Shown here: positions 48,951-57,372 of the stretch, piece after piece
Position numbering within the stretch: the stretch's first letter is position 1
Layout: every line of letters begins with the position of its first letter
Assembly (NCBI GenBank): GCA_963785245.1
Contig: CAWAUO010000011.1
Coordinates: forward strand, 1-64,000
DNA from: JAHEEL01 sp963785245
Lineage (GTDB): Bacteria > Actinomycetota > Acidimicrobiia > Spongiisociales > UBA5794
DNA length: 64,000 nucleotides
Direction of reading: 5' to 3'
Position numbers and translations under genes: made by a program
Notes under the pieces: generated by a model
Told to the model about the DNA's origin: nothing
Database searches by the model: none
Seen by the model: the letters and a program-made list of their open reading frames with translations, nothing else

Positions 48951-51197
48951 ATGTCACCACCACCCGTCCGCCGCCGTCTCCGCGTCTCTGGAATCGTTCA
49001 GGGCGTTGGGTTCCGGCCGTTCATCTACGGCCTCGCAAACGAGGCTCACCTCGGCGGATTCGTGGGCAACGACACCGACGGCGTGTTCATCGAGGTTGAG
49101 GGCGATGCGGCGGTCTTGGACCAATTCGGTTCCGACATCGACACGCTCGCCCCGCCGTCCGCACGGGTCCAGCGCATCGACACCAAGGAGGTGCCCGCCA
49201 CCGGCGACACGTCGTTCAGCATCGTCGCGAGCCACCATGCCACAACCGGAACCGCACTCGTCTCTCCCGACCTCCGCACCTGTGACGACTGTCTGACAGA
49301 GTTGCACGACTCCGACGACCGACGCCATGCCTATCCGTTCATCAACTGCACAAACTGCGGGCCCCGATTCACCATCACGGAGCGGACTCCGTACGACCGG
49401 CCCGACACCACGATGCGCCCGTTCACAATGTGCGACCGGTGCCTGGCGGAGTACGAAGACCCCGACGACCGCCGATTCCACGCCCAACCCAACGCCTGCG
49501 CGACCTGCGGTCCCGCCGTCGAATCCCTGCCGGTCACTCCAGATCCGATCGGAGAGACGCGACGCCGGGTAGCGACAGGAGATATCGTCGCGATCAAAGG
49601 CATCGGCGGATTCCACCTTGCCTGCGACGCGACATCGGATGCTGCCGTCGCCCATCTTCGGGAACGCAAGGGCAGAGTCGACAAGCCGTTTGCGGTGATG
49701 GTCGCCGACCTCGCAACCGCCCGTTCCGTCGCCTCCATCGACGAGGACGAGGCCCGCCTTCTCACCTCGCGAGAGCGGCCGATCGTTCTCGTCGCCAGGC
49801 GCCCCGGCACGAGCCTCGCCGACGCGGTGGCTCCCGGCAGCGGCCACATCGGGATCATGCTCCCCTACACACCCCTTCACGACCTCCTCGTTGCACCGGG
49901 GGACGTCTGGGTGATGACTTCGGGCAACCTCGCCGAGGAGCCAATCGTCACCGGCAACGACGAGGCCCTCGACCGCCTCTCCGGCCTTGCCGACGCCTAC
50001 CTGCTCCACAATCGCGACATCCACATGCCGTGCGACGACTCCGTCGTCCGCATCCTCGACGGCGCCGAGTACCCGATCCGGCGTTCACGCGGGTATGCGC
50101 CATTCCCGGTCCCGCTTCCGTTCGACGTGGCTCCGATTCTCGCGACCGGCGGAGAGTTGAAAGCTACGTTCTGCCTGGCTGCGGGACGAGACGGGTTCAT
50201 GAGCCAACACATCGGCGACATGGAGAACCTCGAAACCCTCGATGCCTTCAGCCGCTCCGTCGAACACTTCACCGAACTCTTCCGGATCGCACCCGAGTCG
50301 ATCGCTGCCGACCTCCACCCCGGATATCTGTCAACCAAGTGGGCGGAACGCCACCCCCTTCCGGTGGTCAAGGTTCAGCACCATCACGCCCACATTGCGT
50401 CCGTGATGGCCGAGTGCGGCATTGCTGAGCAGGTGATCGGATTCTCATTCGACGGCACCGGGTACGGCACGGATGGGACCGTGTGGGGCGGCGAGATCCT
50501 CGTTGCCGACTACGAGCGGTTCGACCGGGTCGGGCACCTCGCGCCGGTCCCCCTCGCAGGCGGAAACGCCGCCGTTCGCCATCCCGCACGCATGGCGCTC
50601 GCCCACCTTCAGGCGGCCGGCATCCCCTGGTCGGATGATCTCGCTCCGGTCCTCCACTACACCGAGAGCGAGCGCCGGATGATCGAGACGCAGATCGAGC
50701 GAGCGATCCACACCGTTCCAACGACCAGCATGGGGCGCCTCTTCGATGCGGCCGCCGCGCTCGCCGGTGTCCGGCAGACCGCCTCCTATGAGGCGCAGGC
50801 CGCCATCGAGTTCGAGGCGTTGGTCGACCGGTCCGAAGGGCGCTCGTACGCCTTCGCCATCACCGACACCGACGACCGGATCGTCCTCGAGCCAGGACCA
50901 GTCCTCGAGGCGATCGTGGATGACCTGCGAGACGGTGTCTCCGTCGGCGTGATCGCGGCCCGATTCCACACAGCGGTCACGACAGTGATCGTCGAAGTCG
51001 CCGAACGGATCCGGTCGCGAACGGGCATCGCTACCGTTGGCTTGAGCGGAGGGGTATTTCAGAACGTGACAGTGACGCATGCAGCCGCCATCGCCTTGGG
51101 TGAGCAGGGCTTCTCCGTTCTCACCCACCGGCTCGTGCCACCAAACGACGGAGGTCTGGCGCTCGGCCAGGCCGTGATCGCGGCGACGCGGAGGTGA
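48951..51197 (+). CDS. hypF: Carbamoyltransferase HypF, [NiFe]-hydrogenase maturation
   Basis: A 748-residue, complete HypF. The N-terminal acylphosphatase domain has GIVQGVGFRPFIYGLA. Two zinc modules follow (CDDC...CTNCGPRF and CDRC...CATCGP), then a YrdC-like domain (GDIVAIKGIGGFHLAC) and a Kae1-like domain with HHHAHIASVMAE and GFSFDGTGYG. It makes the carbamoyl group that HypE turns into the Fe-cyanide ligand. ATG 48951 is preferred to ATG 48939 and GTG 48930. First gene of hypFCDE. Confidence 0.96.
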   Translation: MSPPPVRRRLRVSGIVQGVGFRPFIYGLANEAHLGGFVGNDTDGVFIEVEGDAAVLDQFGSDIDTLAPPSARVQRIDTKEVPATGDTSFSIVASHHATTGTALVSPDLRTCDDCLTELHDSDDRRHAYPFINCTNCGPRFTITERTPYDRPDTTMRPFTMCDRCLAEYEDPDDRRFHAQPNACATCGPAVESLPVTPDPIGETRRRVATGDIVAIKGIGGFHLACDATSDAAVAHLRERKGRVDKPFAVMVADLATARSVASIDEDEARLLTSRERPIVLVARRPGTSLADAVAPGSGHIGIMLPYTPLHDLLVAPGDVWVMTSGNLAEEPIVTGNDEALDRLSGLADAYLLHNRDIHMPCDDSVVRILDGAEYPIRRSRGYAPFPVPLPFDVAPILATGGELKATFCLAAGRDGFMSQHIGDMENLETLDAFSRSVEHFTELFRIAPESIAADLHPGYLSTKWAERHPLPVVKVQHHHAHIASVMAECGIAEQVIGFSFDGTGYGTDGTVWGGEILVADYERFDRVGHLAPVPLAGGNAAVRHPARMALAHLQAAGIPWSDDLAPVLHYTESERRMIETQIERAIHTVPTTSMGRLFDAAAALAGVRQTASYEAQAAIEFEALVDRSEGRSYAFAITDTDDRIVLEPGPVLEAIVDDLRDGVSVGVIAARFHTAVTTVIVEVAERIRSRTGIATVGLSGGVFQNVTVTHAAAIALGEQGFSVLTHRLVPPNDGGLALGQAVIAATRR

Positions 51198-51203
51198 TCT
51201 GAA

Positions 51204-51494
51204 ATGTGTCTCGGCATCCCAGGGAAGATCATCGAGATCAACGGTGAGGGTATGACCCGCACCGGAAAGGTCGACTTCGACGGCATCGTGAAGGAGATCA
51301 ATCTCGCCTACGTCCCGGAGATCTCGATCGGTGACTACACCATCGTCCACGTTGGCTTCGCCATCACCCAACTCGACGAAGAGGCCGCCCTCGCAACACT
51401 CGCTCACCTCCAGGAACTCGAAGCCGTCGAGGTGGAGCTCGAGCCAACGGCGGCGCTCGCTGCAGAGGAAGCGGCGGCGAAGGGCGAGGAATGA
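51204..51494 (+). CDS. hypC: Hydrogenase assembly chaperone HypC
   Basis: A 96-residue protein starting MCLGIPGKI; Cys2 after Met removal binds the Fe(CN)2CO unit with HypD. IVKEINLAYVPEISIGDYTIVHVGFAI completes the HypC barrel. A Glu/Ala-rich C-terminal extension of about 20 residues is longer than usual. It lies 6 bases after hypF, and its stop overlaps hypD by ATGA. Confidence 0.97.
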   Translation: MCLGIPGKIIEINGEGMTRTGKVDFDGIVKEINLAYVPEISIGDYTIVHVGFAITQLDEEAALATLAHLQELEAVEVELEPTAALAAEEAAAKGEE

Positions 51495-52597
51495 AGTATC
51501 TCGACGAGTTCAGGGACCCCGATCTGGCGCTCCGACTCATCGACGATATCGCCCGGATCGCGACCAAGCGCCACGTCCTGATGGAGGTATGTGGCGGCCA
51601 GACGCACTCGATCATCCGCAACGGCATCGACCGCCTCCTCCCCGAGCAGATCGAGATGGTGCACGGCCCGGGCTGTCCGGTCTGCGTGACACCACTCGAG
51701 ACCATCGACAAGGCCCTCGCCATCGCATCACGCGAGGGCGTCATCTTCTGCTCGTTCGGCGACATGCTTCGAGTGCCCGGATCGGGCAGTGACCTGTTCT
51801 CGGTCAAGAGCGCCGGCGGCGACGTACGGATCGTCTACTCCCCGCTCGACGCGGTCCAGATCGCTCGCGATAACCCGGACCGCGAAGTCGTCTTCTTCGG
51901 CATCGGATTCGAGACCACCGCGCCGGCCAATGCCATGGCCGTGTATCAGGCGAAGCAGGAAGGGCTCACGAACTTCTCGATGCTGGTCTCGCACGTGCTC
52001 GTGCCTCCGGCGATGCGGGCCATCCTCGACTCACCGACGAACCGGGTCGAGGCCTTCCTCGCCGCGGGCCATGTCTGCTCGGTGATGGGGTACACGGAGT
52101 ACGACCCGATTGCCGAGCAGTACGGCACGCCCATCGTCGTGACCGGCTTCGAACCGCTCGACCTGCTGCAAGGCATCAAGCTCGCCGTCCTGCAACTCGA
52201 GGAAGGGCGCGGCGAGGTCGAGAACGCCTACGAACGCGCCGTCAACCGGATCGGAAACCTGCCGGCGCAGGAGATGGTGGGCGATGTGTTCAAGACCATC
52301 GACCGCAACTGGCGCGGCATCGGGATGATCCCGCAGTCCGGGTGGGCCCTTGCCGATGCCTATGCCGACTTCGACGCCGCCGAACGGTTCACCGTCACCG
52401 ACATCGACACGGTTGAGTCGCCGCTCTGCCACGCAGGAGAGGTCCTGCGCGGCACACTGAAGCCGGACGAGTGCCCGGCGTTCGGCAAGGAGTGCACACC
52501 GCGCACGCCGCTCGGCGCCACCATGGTGTCGGCAGAAGGAGCCTGCGCCGCCTACTACCTGTACGGAAGATTCAAGGAACTGGAGGCGACGCCGTGA
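51491..52597 (+). CDS. hypD: Hydrogenase maturation protein HypD
   Basis: A 368-residue protein with the HypD Cys motifs CGGQTHSI and HGPGCPVCVTP, GIGFETTAP, and a C-terminal [4Fe-4S] cluster region (ECPAFGKECTP, GACAAYY). With HypC it is the scaffold on which CO and cyanide are added to iron. ATGA overlap with hypC; GTGA overlap with hypE. Confidence 0.97.
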   Translation: MKYLDEFRDPDLALRLIDDIARIATKRHVLMEVCGGQTHSIIRNGIDRLLPEQIEMVHGPGCPVCVTPLETIDKALAIASREGVIFCSFGDMLRVPGSGSDLFSVKSAGGDVRIVYSPLDAVQIARDNPDREVVFFGIGFETTAPANAMAVYQAKQEGLTNFSMLVSHVLVPPAMRAILDSPTNRVEAFLAAGHVCSVMGYTEYDPIAEQYGTPIVVTGFEPLDLLQGIKLAVLQLEEGRGEVENAYERAVNRIGNLPAQEMVGDVFKTIDRNWRGIGMIPQSGWALADAYADFDAAERFTVTDIDTVESPLCHAGEVLRGTLKPDECPAFGKECTPRTPLGATMVSAEGACAAYYLYGRFKELEATP

Positions 52598-53637
52598 CGA
52601 TCGACAACTGGTCGTGCCCGATGCCTCTCCGGGACCAGCCGATGATCGTGATGGGCCACGGCGGCGGCGGGCAACTCTCTGCGGAACTGATCGAGCACCT
52701 CTTCGTGCCGGCGTTCGGTGACAACGAACTCGCGGCGCTCGCCGATGCGGCAGTTCTCGACCCCGGTGGCAGGATCTCGTTCTCGACCGACTCGTTCGTC
52801 GTCCGCCCCCGCTTCTTCCCCGGTAGCAACATCGGCGAGTTGGCCGTCAACGGCACCGTCAACGATGTCGCGATGCGCGGGGCGTACCCCCGGTATCTGA
52901 GCGTCGGTCTCATCCTCGAGGAGGGCCTTCCGCTGGCAGAACTCGGCGTCATCGTCGAATCGATGGCAGCCGCCGCAGCTCACGCCGGTGTGAGAATCGT
53001 CACCGGCGACACGAAGGTCGTCGACCGCGGTCACGGTGACGGCATCTACGTCAACACAACCGGTATCGGGATCCTTCGCGACGGTGCCGATATTCGGCCA
53101 CAGCGCGCAGCCCCTGGCGACGTCGTGATCGTCTCCGGCACGATGGGCGACCACGGTATGGCGATCATGTCGGTGCGAGAAGGCCTCGAGTTCGAGACGT
53201 CGATCGTCTCCGACACGGCAGCCCTGAACCACATGATCAACGACGTCCTCGATACCGGAGCCGACGTCCACGTGCTGCGCGATCCGACCCGAGGGGGCCT
53301 CGCGGCCTCGCTGAACGAGATCGCACATGCCGCGGACGTTGGTGTGCTGCTCGACGAGCGAGCCGTCCCAGTCAACCGTACCGTCGCGGCGGCCTGCGAG
53401 ATGCTCGGTATGGATCCGATGTACGTGGCGAACGAGGGCAAGGTGGTTGCCGTCGTGCCTGCGGCCGACGCAAATACGGTGCTCGACGCCATGCGCGAGC
53501 ATCCCGAGGGCGCCAAGGCAACCGTTGTCGGCGAAGTGACCGACACACATCGGAAGATGGTCGCCGCGCGGACGCCGCTGGGTGCGACCAGGGTCGTCGA
53601 CATGCAGGTCGGTGAGCAACTCCCCCGCATCTGCTGA
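52594..53637 (+). CDS. hypE: Carbamoyl-dehydratase HypE
   Basis: A 347-residue PurM/AIR synthase-fold protein. It has GHGGGGQLSAELI at the start, SFVVRPRFFPGSNIGELAVNGTVND, RDPTRGGLAASLNEIA and the C-terminal PRIC, whose terminal Cys carries the carbamoyl that is dehydrated to thiocyanate with ATP. It starts at GTG overlapping the hypD stop. This completes the cyanide-synthesis and transfer set F, C, D and E. Confidence 0.96.
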   Translation: MTIDNWSCPMPLRDQPMIVMGHGGGGQLSAELIEHLFVPAFGDNELAALADAAVLDPGGRISFSTDSFVVRPRFFPGSNIGELAVNGTVNDVAMRGAYPRYLSVGLILEEGLPLAELGVIVESMAAAAAHAGVRIVTGDTKVVDRGHGDGIYVNTTGIGILRDGADIRPQRAAPGDVVIVSGTMGDHGMAIMSVREGLEFETSIVSDTAALNHMINDVLDTGADVHVLRDPTRGGLAASLNEIAHAADVGVLLDERAVPVNRTVAAACEMLGMDPMYVANEGKVVAVVPAADANTVLDAMREHPEGAKATVVGEVTDTHRKMVAARTPLGATRVVDMQVGEQLPRIC

Positions 53638-53719
53638 GTCCCCTCTTGCGCAAACGGTGCAAGCAGGCCTCCCATGGTTCCACACGGTGGACGGCATGGG
53701 CCGGCCGTACACTCGGGAT

Positions 53720-54280
53720 ATGGATCTTCAGGTTCGACCCCTCACGCCCGACACGTGGGATGACTTCGAGGCCGTCATGGGTCCAAGTGGCGGCGACGCC
53801 GGTTGCTGGTGCATGTACAACCGCCAAACATCACGCGAGTTTGCCGCCGGCAAGGGCGAGCCGAATCGGGGTGCCATCCGCGCCCTCGTCGACAGCGGCG
53901 AGGTCCCTGGTCTCATCGGGTATCGGGACGGCACATCCATCGCATGGGTCGCCGTTCAGCCGAGGGAGGTCTACGGGCGCCTCAGTCGCTCGCGGGTTGC
54001 CAAGCCGTTCGACGACCGTCCGGCCTGGGCGGTGACGTGCTTCGTGGTGCCGAAGCAGCACCGTGGACAGGGGGTCGCGTCGGCTCTTCTGGCAGCCGCC
54101 TGTGATTTCGCGGCATCGCAAGGAGCGGTCCTGGTGGAGGGATACCCGGTGGAACCCAGAAAGGACCGCATGCCCGACTTCTGGGCCTGGATGGGCTTTG
54201 CCTCCATGTTCAAGCGAGCGGGGTTTCATGAGGTCGATCGCCGCACGGAAACCCGCCCGTTCATGCGCAAGGAACTCTGA
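53720..54280 (+). CDS. GNAT family N-acetyltransferase
   Basis: A 186-residue GNAT protein with the acetyl-CoA-binding motif A (CFVVPKQHRGQGVASALLAAACDFA) and a preceding strand-rich N-terminus containing GGDAGCWCMYNRQ, a block seen in a subgroup of small GNATs. The acceptor is unknown. It lies 82 bases after hypE on the same strand and has no visible link to hydrogenase. Confidence 0.88.
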   Translation: MDLQVRPLTPDTWDDFEAVMGPSGGDAGCWCMYNRQTSREFAAGKGEPNRGAIRALVDSGEVPGLIGYRDGTSIAWVAVQPREVYGRLSRSRVAKPFDDRPAWAVTCFVVPKQHRGQGVASALLAAACDFAASQGAVLVEGYPVEPRKDRMPDFWAWMGFASMFKRAGFHEVDRRTETRPFMRKEL

Positions 54281-54425
54281 CACCGAGTACCGGTCGTCGA
54301 CTGTCCGGACAGGTGTCGGGGGTTCTCTCGCCTTGGCATGATCGGCAACGACGCGCAATCGTCGTCCGCTGCCGGCGTGATGAACCGGCCTGGTGGTACG
54401 TTCAGCCCATCCTGACAGGAGGGCC

Positions 54426-54803
54426 ATGGCCGCACCCGACACTGTTGTCCGCCTGGACGAGAAGTTCGCAGCGATTCACGAACACTGGACGCCGAAGATC
54501 GTGGGGCAACTCAACGACCTCCACATCAAAGCCGTCAAGGTCGAGGGCGAGTTCGTCTGGCATGTGCATAACGACACGGACGAGTTCTTCTTCGTGCGTT
54601 CCGGCTCGATGACGATCCAGATGAAAGGTCGGCCGGATGCCGTGCTCGGACCCGATGACTTCTTCATCGTGCCCAGCGGCGTCGAACACCGCCCGGTCGC
54701 AGCCGTCGAATGCGAGGTTCTCTTGCTGGAACCGGTGGGCCTCGTCAACACCGGAGAGGTTGCCCCGAGCAACCAGACCGCCCCCACAGACGACTGGATC
54801 TGA
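54426..54803 (+). CDS. Cupin domain protein
   Basis: A 125-residue single-cupin protein: VWHVHNDTDEFFFVRSG (HxH...E metal ligands) and the second motif PSGVEHRPVAAVECEVLLLEP (His). It starts at ATG 54426 after CAGGAGGG. Small metal-binding cupins include isomerases and oxygen-using enzymes; the substrate cannot be told. Confidence 0.88.
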   Translation: MAAPDTVVRLDEKFAAIHEHWTPKIVGQLNDLHIKAVKVEGEFVWHVHNDTDEFFFVRSGSMTIQMKGRPDAVLGPDDFFIVPSGVEHRPVAAVECEVLLLEPVGLVNTGEVAPSNQTAPTDDWI

Positions 54804-54812
54804 CGACCTCTC

Positions 54813-54860
54813 GTTCTTGCGTGAATCGTGGAAGCCGGCTTCCCCTAGTTGCGCAAGAAC
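54813..54860. terminator. Nested hairpin after the cupin gene
   Basis: An outer perfect 9-bp repeat GTTCTTGCG / CGCAAGAAC encloses an inner palindrome GGAAGCC-GGCTTCC. It lies 10 bases beyond the cupin stop and before the cyclase gene, so it is probably a terminator. Confidence 0.6.
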
Positions 54861-54948
54861 GGCAGCCACTCTTTTCCGGCCTCGGATATGGTTGACCGGG
54901 TCCGGTTCAACGGACCGAGCGAAGCACCACCGGGGAGGAGGGAGCACC

Positions 54949-56283
54949 GTGCCACCAGAGACCATGTACGCGCACTCGCCGGATGGCGCCATCGGCTATC
55001 AGGTGTTCGGCGACGGTCCTGTCGACCTCGTGTTCGTGACCCAGTGGGGCACGAACATCGACAACTACTGGGACGAGCCGACCGCCGCCCGCTATCTCGA
55101 CCGTTTGGCCTCCTTCTCCCGCGTCATCCTCTTCGACAAGCTCGGCACCGGCATCTCGGATCCCGTGCCGCTCGACGACATGCCCCCCATGGATCGGTGG
55201 ATGGAGGACATCCTCACCGTGATGGACGCCGCCGACTCCAAAGAGGCCGTAGTTGTCGGTGACACCGAGGGTGGGGCGATGGCGATCCTGTTCGCCGCCA
55301 CCTATCCCGAACGAACCCGATCGCTGGTGCTCGTCAACGCTATCGCCCGACTCTTCCGTGGTCCGGACTATCCGATTGGGATGCCGGAGCACATGCAGAA
55401 GGTGTCCGCCGACTTCTTCCTCACACAGCACGGCACGACCGGAGCGGTAGTCGATATCACCGCGCCATCGGTCGCAGATGACCCCAGGTTCCGACGGTGG
55501 TGGGTCAAGTTCCAGCGATCGATGATGCCGCCGGGGATGCTCGAGTTCGGGTACGCGTGGCAGCAGCGTGTCGACGTGACCTCGGCGCTGCCGCTGGTTT
55601 CGGTCCCCACCCTTGTGATCCACCGCCGGGACAATGTGTATCACCGGGTTGCCTTCGGCAAGTGGATCGCCGACCGTATCCCGGGGGCCGAGTGGGTCGA
55701 GTTGGAAGGAGCCGACTCGCATCCGTTCCACGTCGGCAACTTCACCGAGATCCTCGATCGGGTCGAGGACTTCGTGACCGGCGAAGTCATGCACACCGAA
55801 TCCGACCGCCGCCTCGCGACGGTGCTGTTCACGGACATCGTCGGGTCGACTGAACGCGCTGCGGAGGTCGGAGACGAGGCCTGGCTCGACATCCTTGAAG
55901 CAGCGAACCGCATCTGCGAGCGGCAGATTGAGCGCTTCGGCGGGACCGCTATTCGCAGTACTGGTGATGGATACCTGGCCATCTTCGACGCACCGGCCAA
56001 AGCGGTGTCGACGGCCCGCGCGATCCTGAATGAGGTTCGCGCGCTCGGCATCGAGATGCGGGCCGGTCTCCACACGGGAGAGATCACGCTGCACGATGGC
56101 GACATCGGCGGGATTGGCGTGCACATCGCATCGAGGGTGATCGATCACACGCCGGATGGTGGCATCGCCGTATCACGCACCGTCAAGGATCTCACGGTGG
56201 GTTCCGCGATCCATTACGAGCCAATCGGCACATTCGATCTCAAGGGTGTGCCCGGCGGGTGGGAGTTGTACGAAGTCCGGTAG
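54949..56283 (+). CDS. Alpha/beta-hydrolase fused to class III nucleotide cyclase (LipJ-like)
   Basis: A 444-residue fusion. The N-terminal alpha/beta-hydrolase (about residues 1-270) has the nucleophile position as GDTEGG, with Thr where Ser is usual. The C-terminal class III cyclase domain (about 280-440) has ATVLFTDIVGSTERA (metal Asp), RSTGDGYLAIFD (second Asp) and GIGVHIASRV. This is the mycobacterial Rv1900c architecture, which makes cAMP. GTG 54949 follows GGAGGAGGGAG. It may sense a ligand with a non-hydrolytic hydrolase domain. Confidence 0.88.
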   Translation: MPPETMYAHSPDGAIGYQVFGDGPVDLVFVTQWGTNIDNYWDEPTAARYLDRLASFSRVILFDKLGTGISDPVPLDDMPPMDRWMEDILTVMDAADSKEAVVVGDTEGGAMAILFAATYPERTRSLVLVNAIARLFRGPDYPIGMPEHMQKVSADFFLTQHGTTGAVVDITAPSVADDPRFRRWWVKFQRSMMPPGMLEFGYAWQQRVDVTSALPLVSVPTLVIHRRDNVYHRVAFGKWIADRIPGAEWVELEGADSHPFHVGNFTEILDRVEDFVTGEVMHTESDRRLATVLFTDIVGSTERAAEVGDEAWLDILEAANRICERQIERFGGTAIRSTGDGYLAIFDAPAKAVSTARAILNEVRALGIEMRAGLHTGEITLHDGDIGGIGVHIASRVIDHTPDGGIAVSRTVKDLTVGSAIHYEPIGTFDLKGVPGGWELYEVR

Positions 56284-56672
56284 CGTCGGTCGCTGCGGGC
56301 TTCGTACTTGTTTCGGTGGTCGTCGGACGCCCAGCGGAGCGCTACGGAAGCATCCCCGGCCCGAGAATGGTGGGGCGAACAGGGACCTCGTTTCCGATGA
56401 CGCCCGGATCTCGATCTGCGACAGGGAGACCGCGTGATTCCAGCCTATGCCACTCGCACCGCCCGAAACCGAGGCGACCCGCGGTTCGGATGGATGTGCG
56501 CCAGCCAACGGCGTCGGTCACAGCGTTGCTCACCTCGGACGAAGCGTCGGCGGCAAGCGGCTGCGGACTCCACCTCATGACATCAGCCTCCTATGCCTTG
56601 GGACCAGCCGCTCCCCTGCCGCATCACGACCCGGTCTCCCGGTGCGTCTGCGATGTGGAACGACTCGTCACC

Positions 56673-56704
56673 TTGTATGACTTCTATTCACATTATATTA
56701 ATGT
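56673..56704 (+). promoter_or_regulatory. Promoter with overlapping palindromic operator
   Basis: TTGTAT (56673-56678) and TATTAA (56696-56701) are 17 bases apart. The -10 region is covered by the perfect palindrome ACATTA-TAT-TAATGT (56690-56704). This is the expected layout for a self-repressing TetR gene, whose ATG lies 52 bases further on. Confidence 0.6.
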
Positions 56705-56743
56705 TCCTTCACGCTATCTAGAGGCATCGTCGTAATCGCCAGG

Positions 56744-56749
56744 TATACT
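56744..56749 (+). promoter_or_regulatory. Second -10-like box, possible leaderless start
   Basis: TATACT ends 6 bases before the tetR ATG, the spacing expected if transcription began at the ATG itself. No good -35 box was found, and no ribosome site precedes the ATG. Confidence 0.4.
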
Positions 56750-56755
56750 GTCAGC

Positions 56756-57322
56756 ATGGTGAAACAACGGATTGATTCTGAAGATGTGACCGATGCTGCG
56801 CTCGACGTCCTTGATGCGGACGGACCGGATGAGCTGACCCTCTCCAGGGTGGCGGGCGAGCTCGGCGTTCAATCGTCCGCCCTGTACAACCACGTGGAGG
56901 GCCTCAGCGGTCTTCGTCAGAACGTCGCTGCCGCCGCCTCTGAGGCATTGACGATGGCACTGCGCGATGCCGCGATTGCGCGGTCAGGACGTGATGCCCT
57001 GTTGGCGGTTGGGGCCGCATATCGCCGGTTCGCTGTCGACCATCCCGGCCAGTTCGCGGCGGCAACCCTTCTGCTCGGCGACCCTGTGCCGGAGACCACT
57101 GAGGCCATTACCTCAATCACCGAACTCTTCGTGCGCATCGTTGACGGCCTCGGCGTGGCGGAGGATCGCATCATCGACGACGCTCGAGCGATCCACAGTG
57201 CGATCAGGGGATTCGTCATCCTCGAGACCACGCTCGGGTTCGACCCGAGCGCCGATCTGGACAGATCATTCGAACACCTCTTGGAGGTTCTCCTGCGAGG
57301 CATCTCACCCGACCACGCTTGA
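56756..57322 (+). CDS. TetR family transcriptional regulator
   Basis: A 188-residue protein. The N-terminal HTH reads VTDAALDVLDADGPDELTLS, then RVAGELGVQSSALYNHVEG, with recognition helix SSALYNHV. The C-terminal ligand domain (about residues 75-185) resembles the TetR_C_33/WHG type (FAVDHPGQFAAATLL, RGFVILETTLGF). It lies 50 bases upstream of the ATP-grasp gene in the same direction, so it probably controls that operon and itself. Confidence 0.9.
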   Translation: MVKQRIDSEDVTDAALDVLDADGPDELTLSRVAGELGVQSSALYNHVEGLSGLRQNVAAAASEALTMALRDAAIARSGRDALLAVGAAYRRFAVDHPGQFAAATLLLGDPVPETTEAITSITELFVRIVDGLGVAEDRIIDDARAIHSAIRGFVILETTLGFDPSADLDRSFEHLLEVLLRGISPDHA

Positions 57323-57372
57323 CGGGTCCCGCCGTACGTACACGACCACCCCATCACCAGAAGGAGACCACA

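Larger units (their letters stand above)
56284..56755. other. Intergenic region upstream of the tetR gene
   Basis: The 472 bases between the cyclase stop and the TetR start show no convincing gene in either strand. The first 380 bases are GC-rich without recognisable features. The last 90 become AT-rich and carry the palindrome and promoter-like boxes listed separately. Confidence 0.5.

Noticed and set aside
53646..53673. Hairpin-like CTTGCG...TGCAAG after hypE
   Set aside because: The stem is short and has a mismatch, so it is too weak to call a terminator.
56259..56735. Several open frames of 70-158 codons on both strands upstream of tetR
   Set aside because: None has a recognisable motif, ribosome site or protein-like composition, and the frames conflict with each other.
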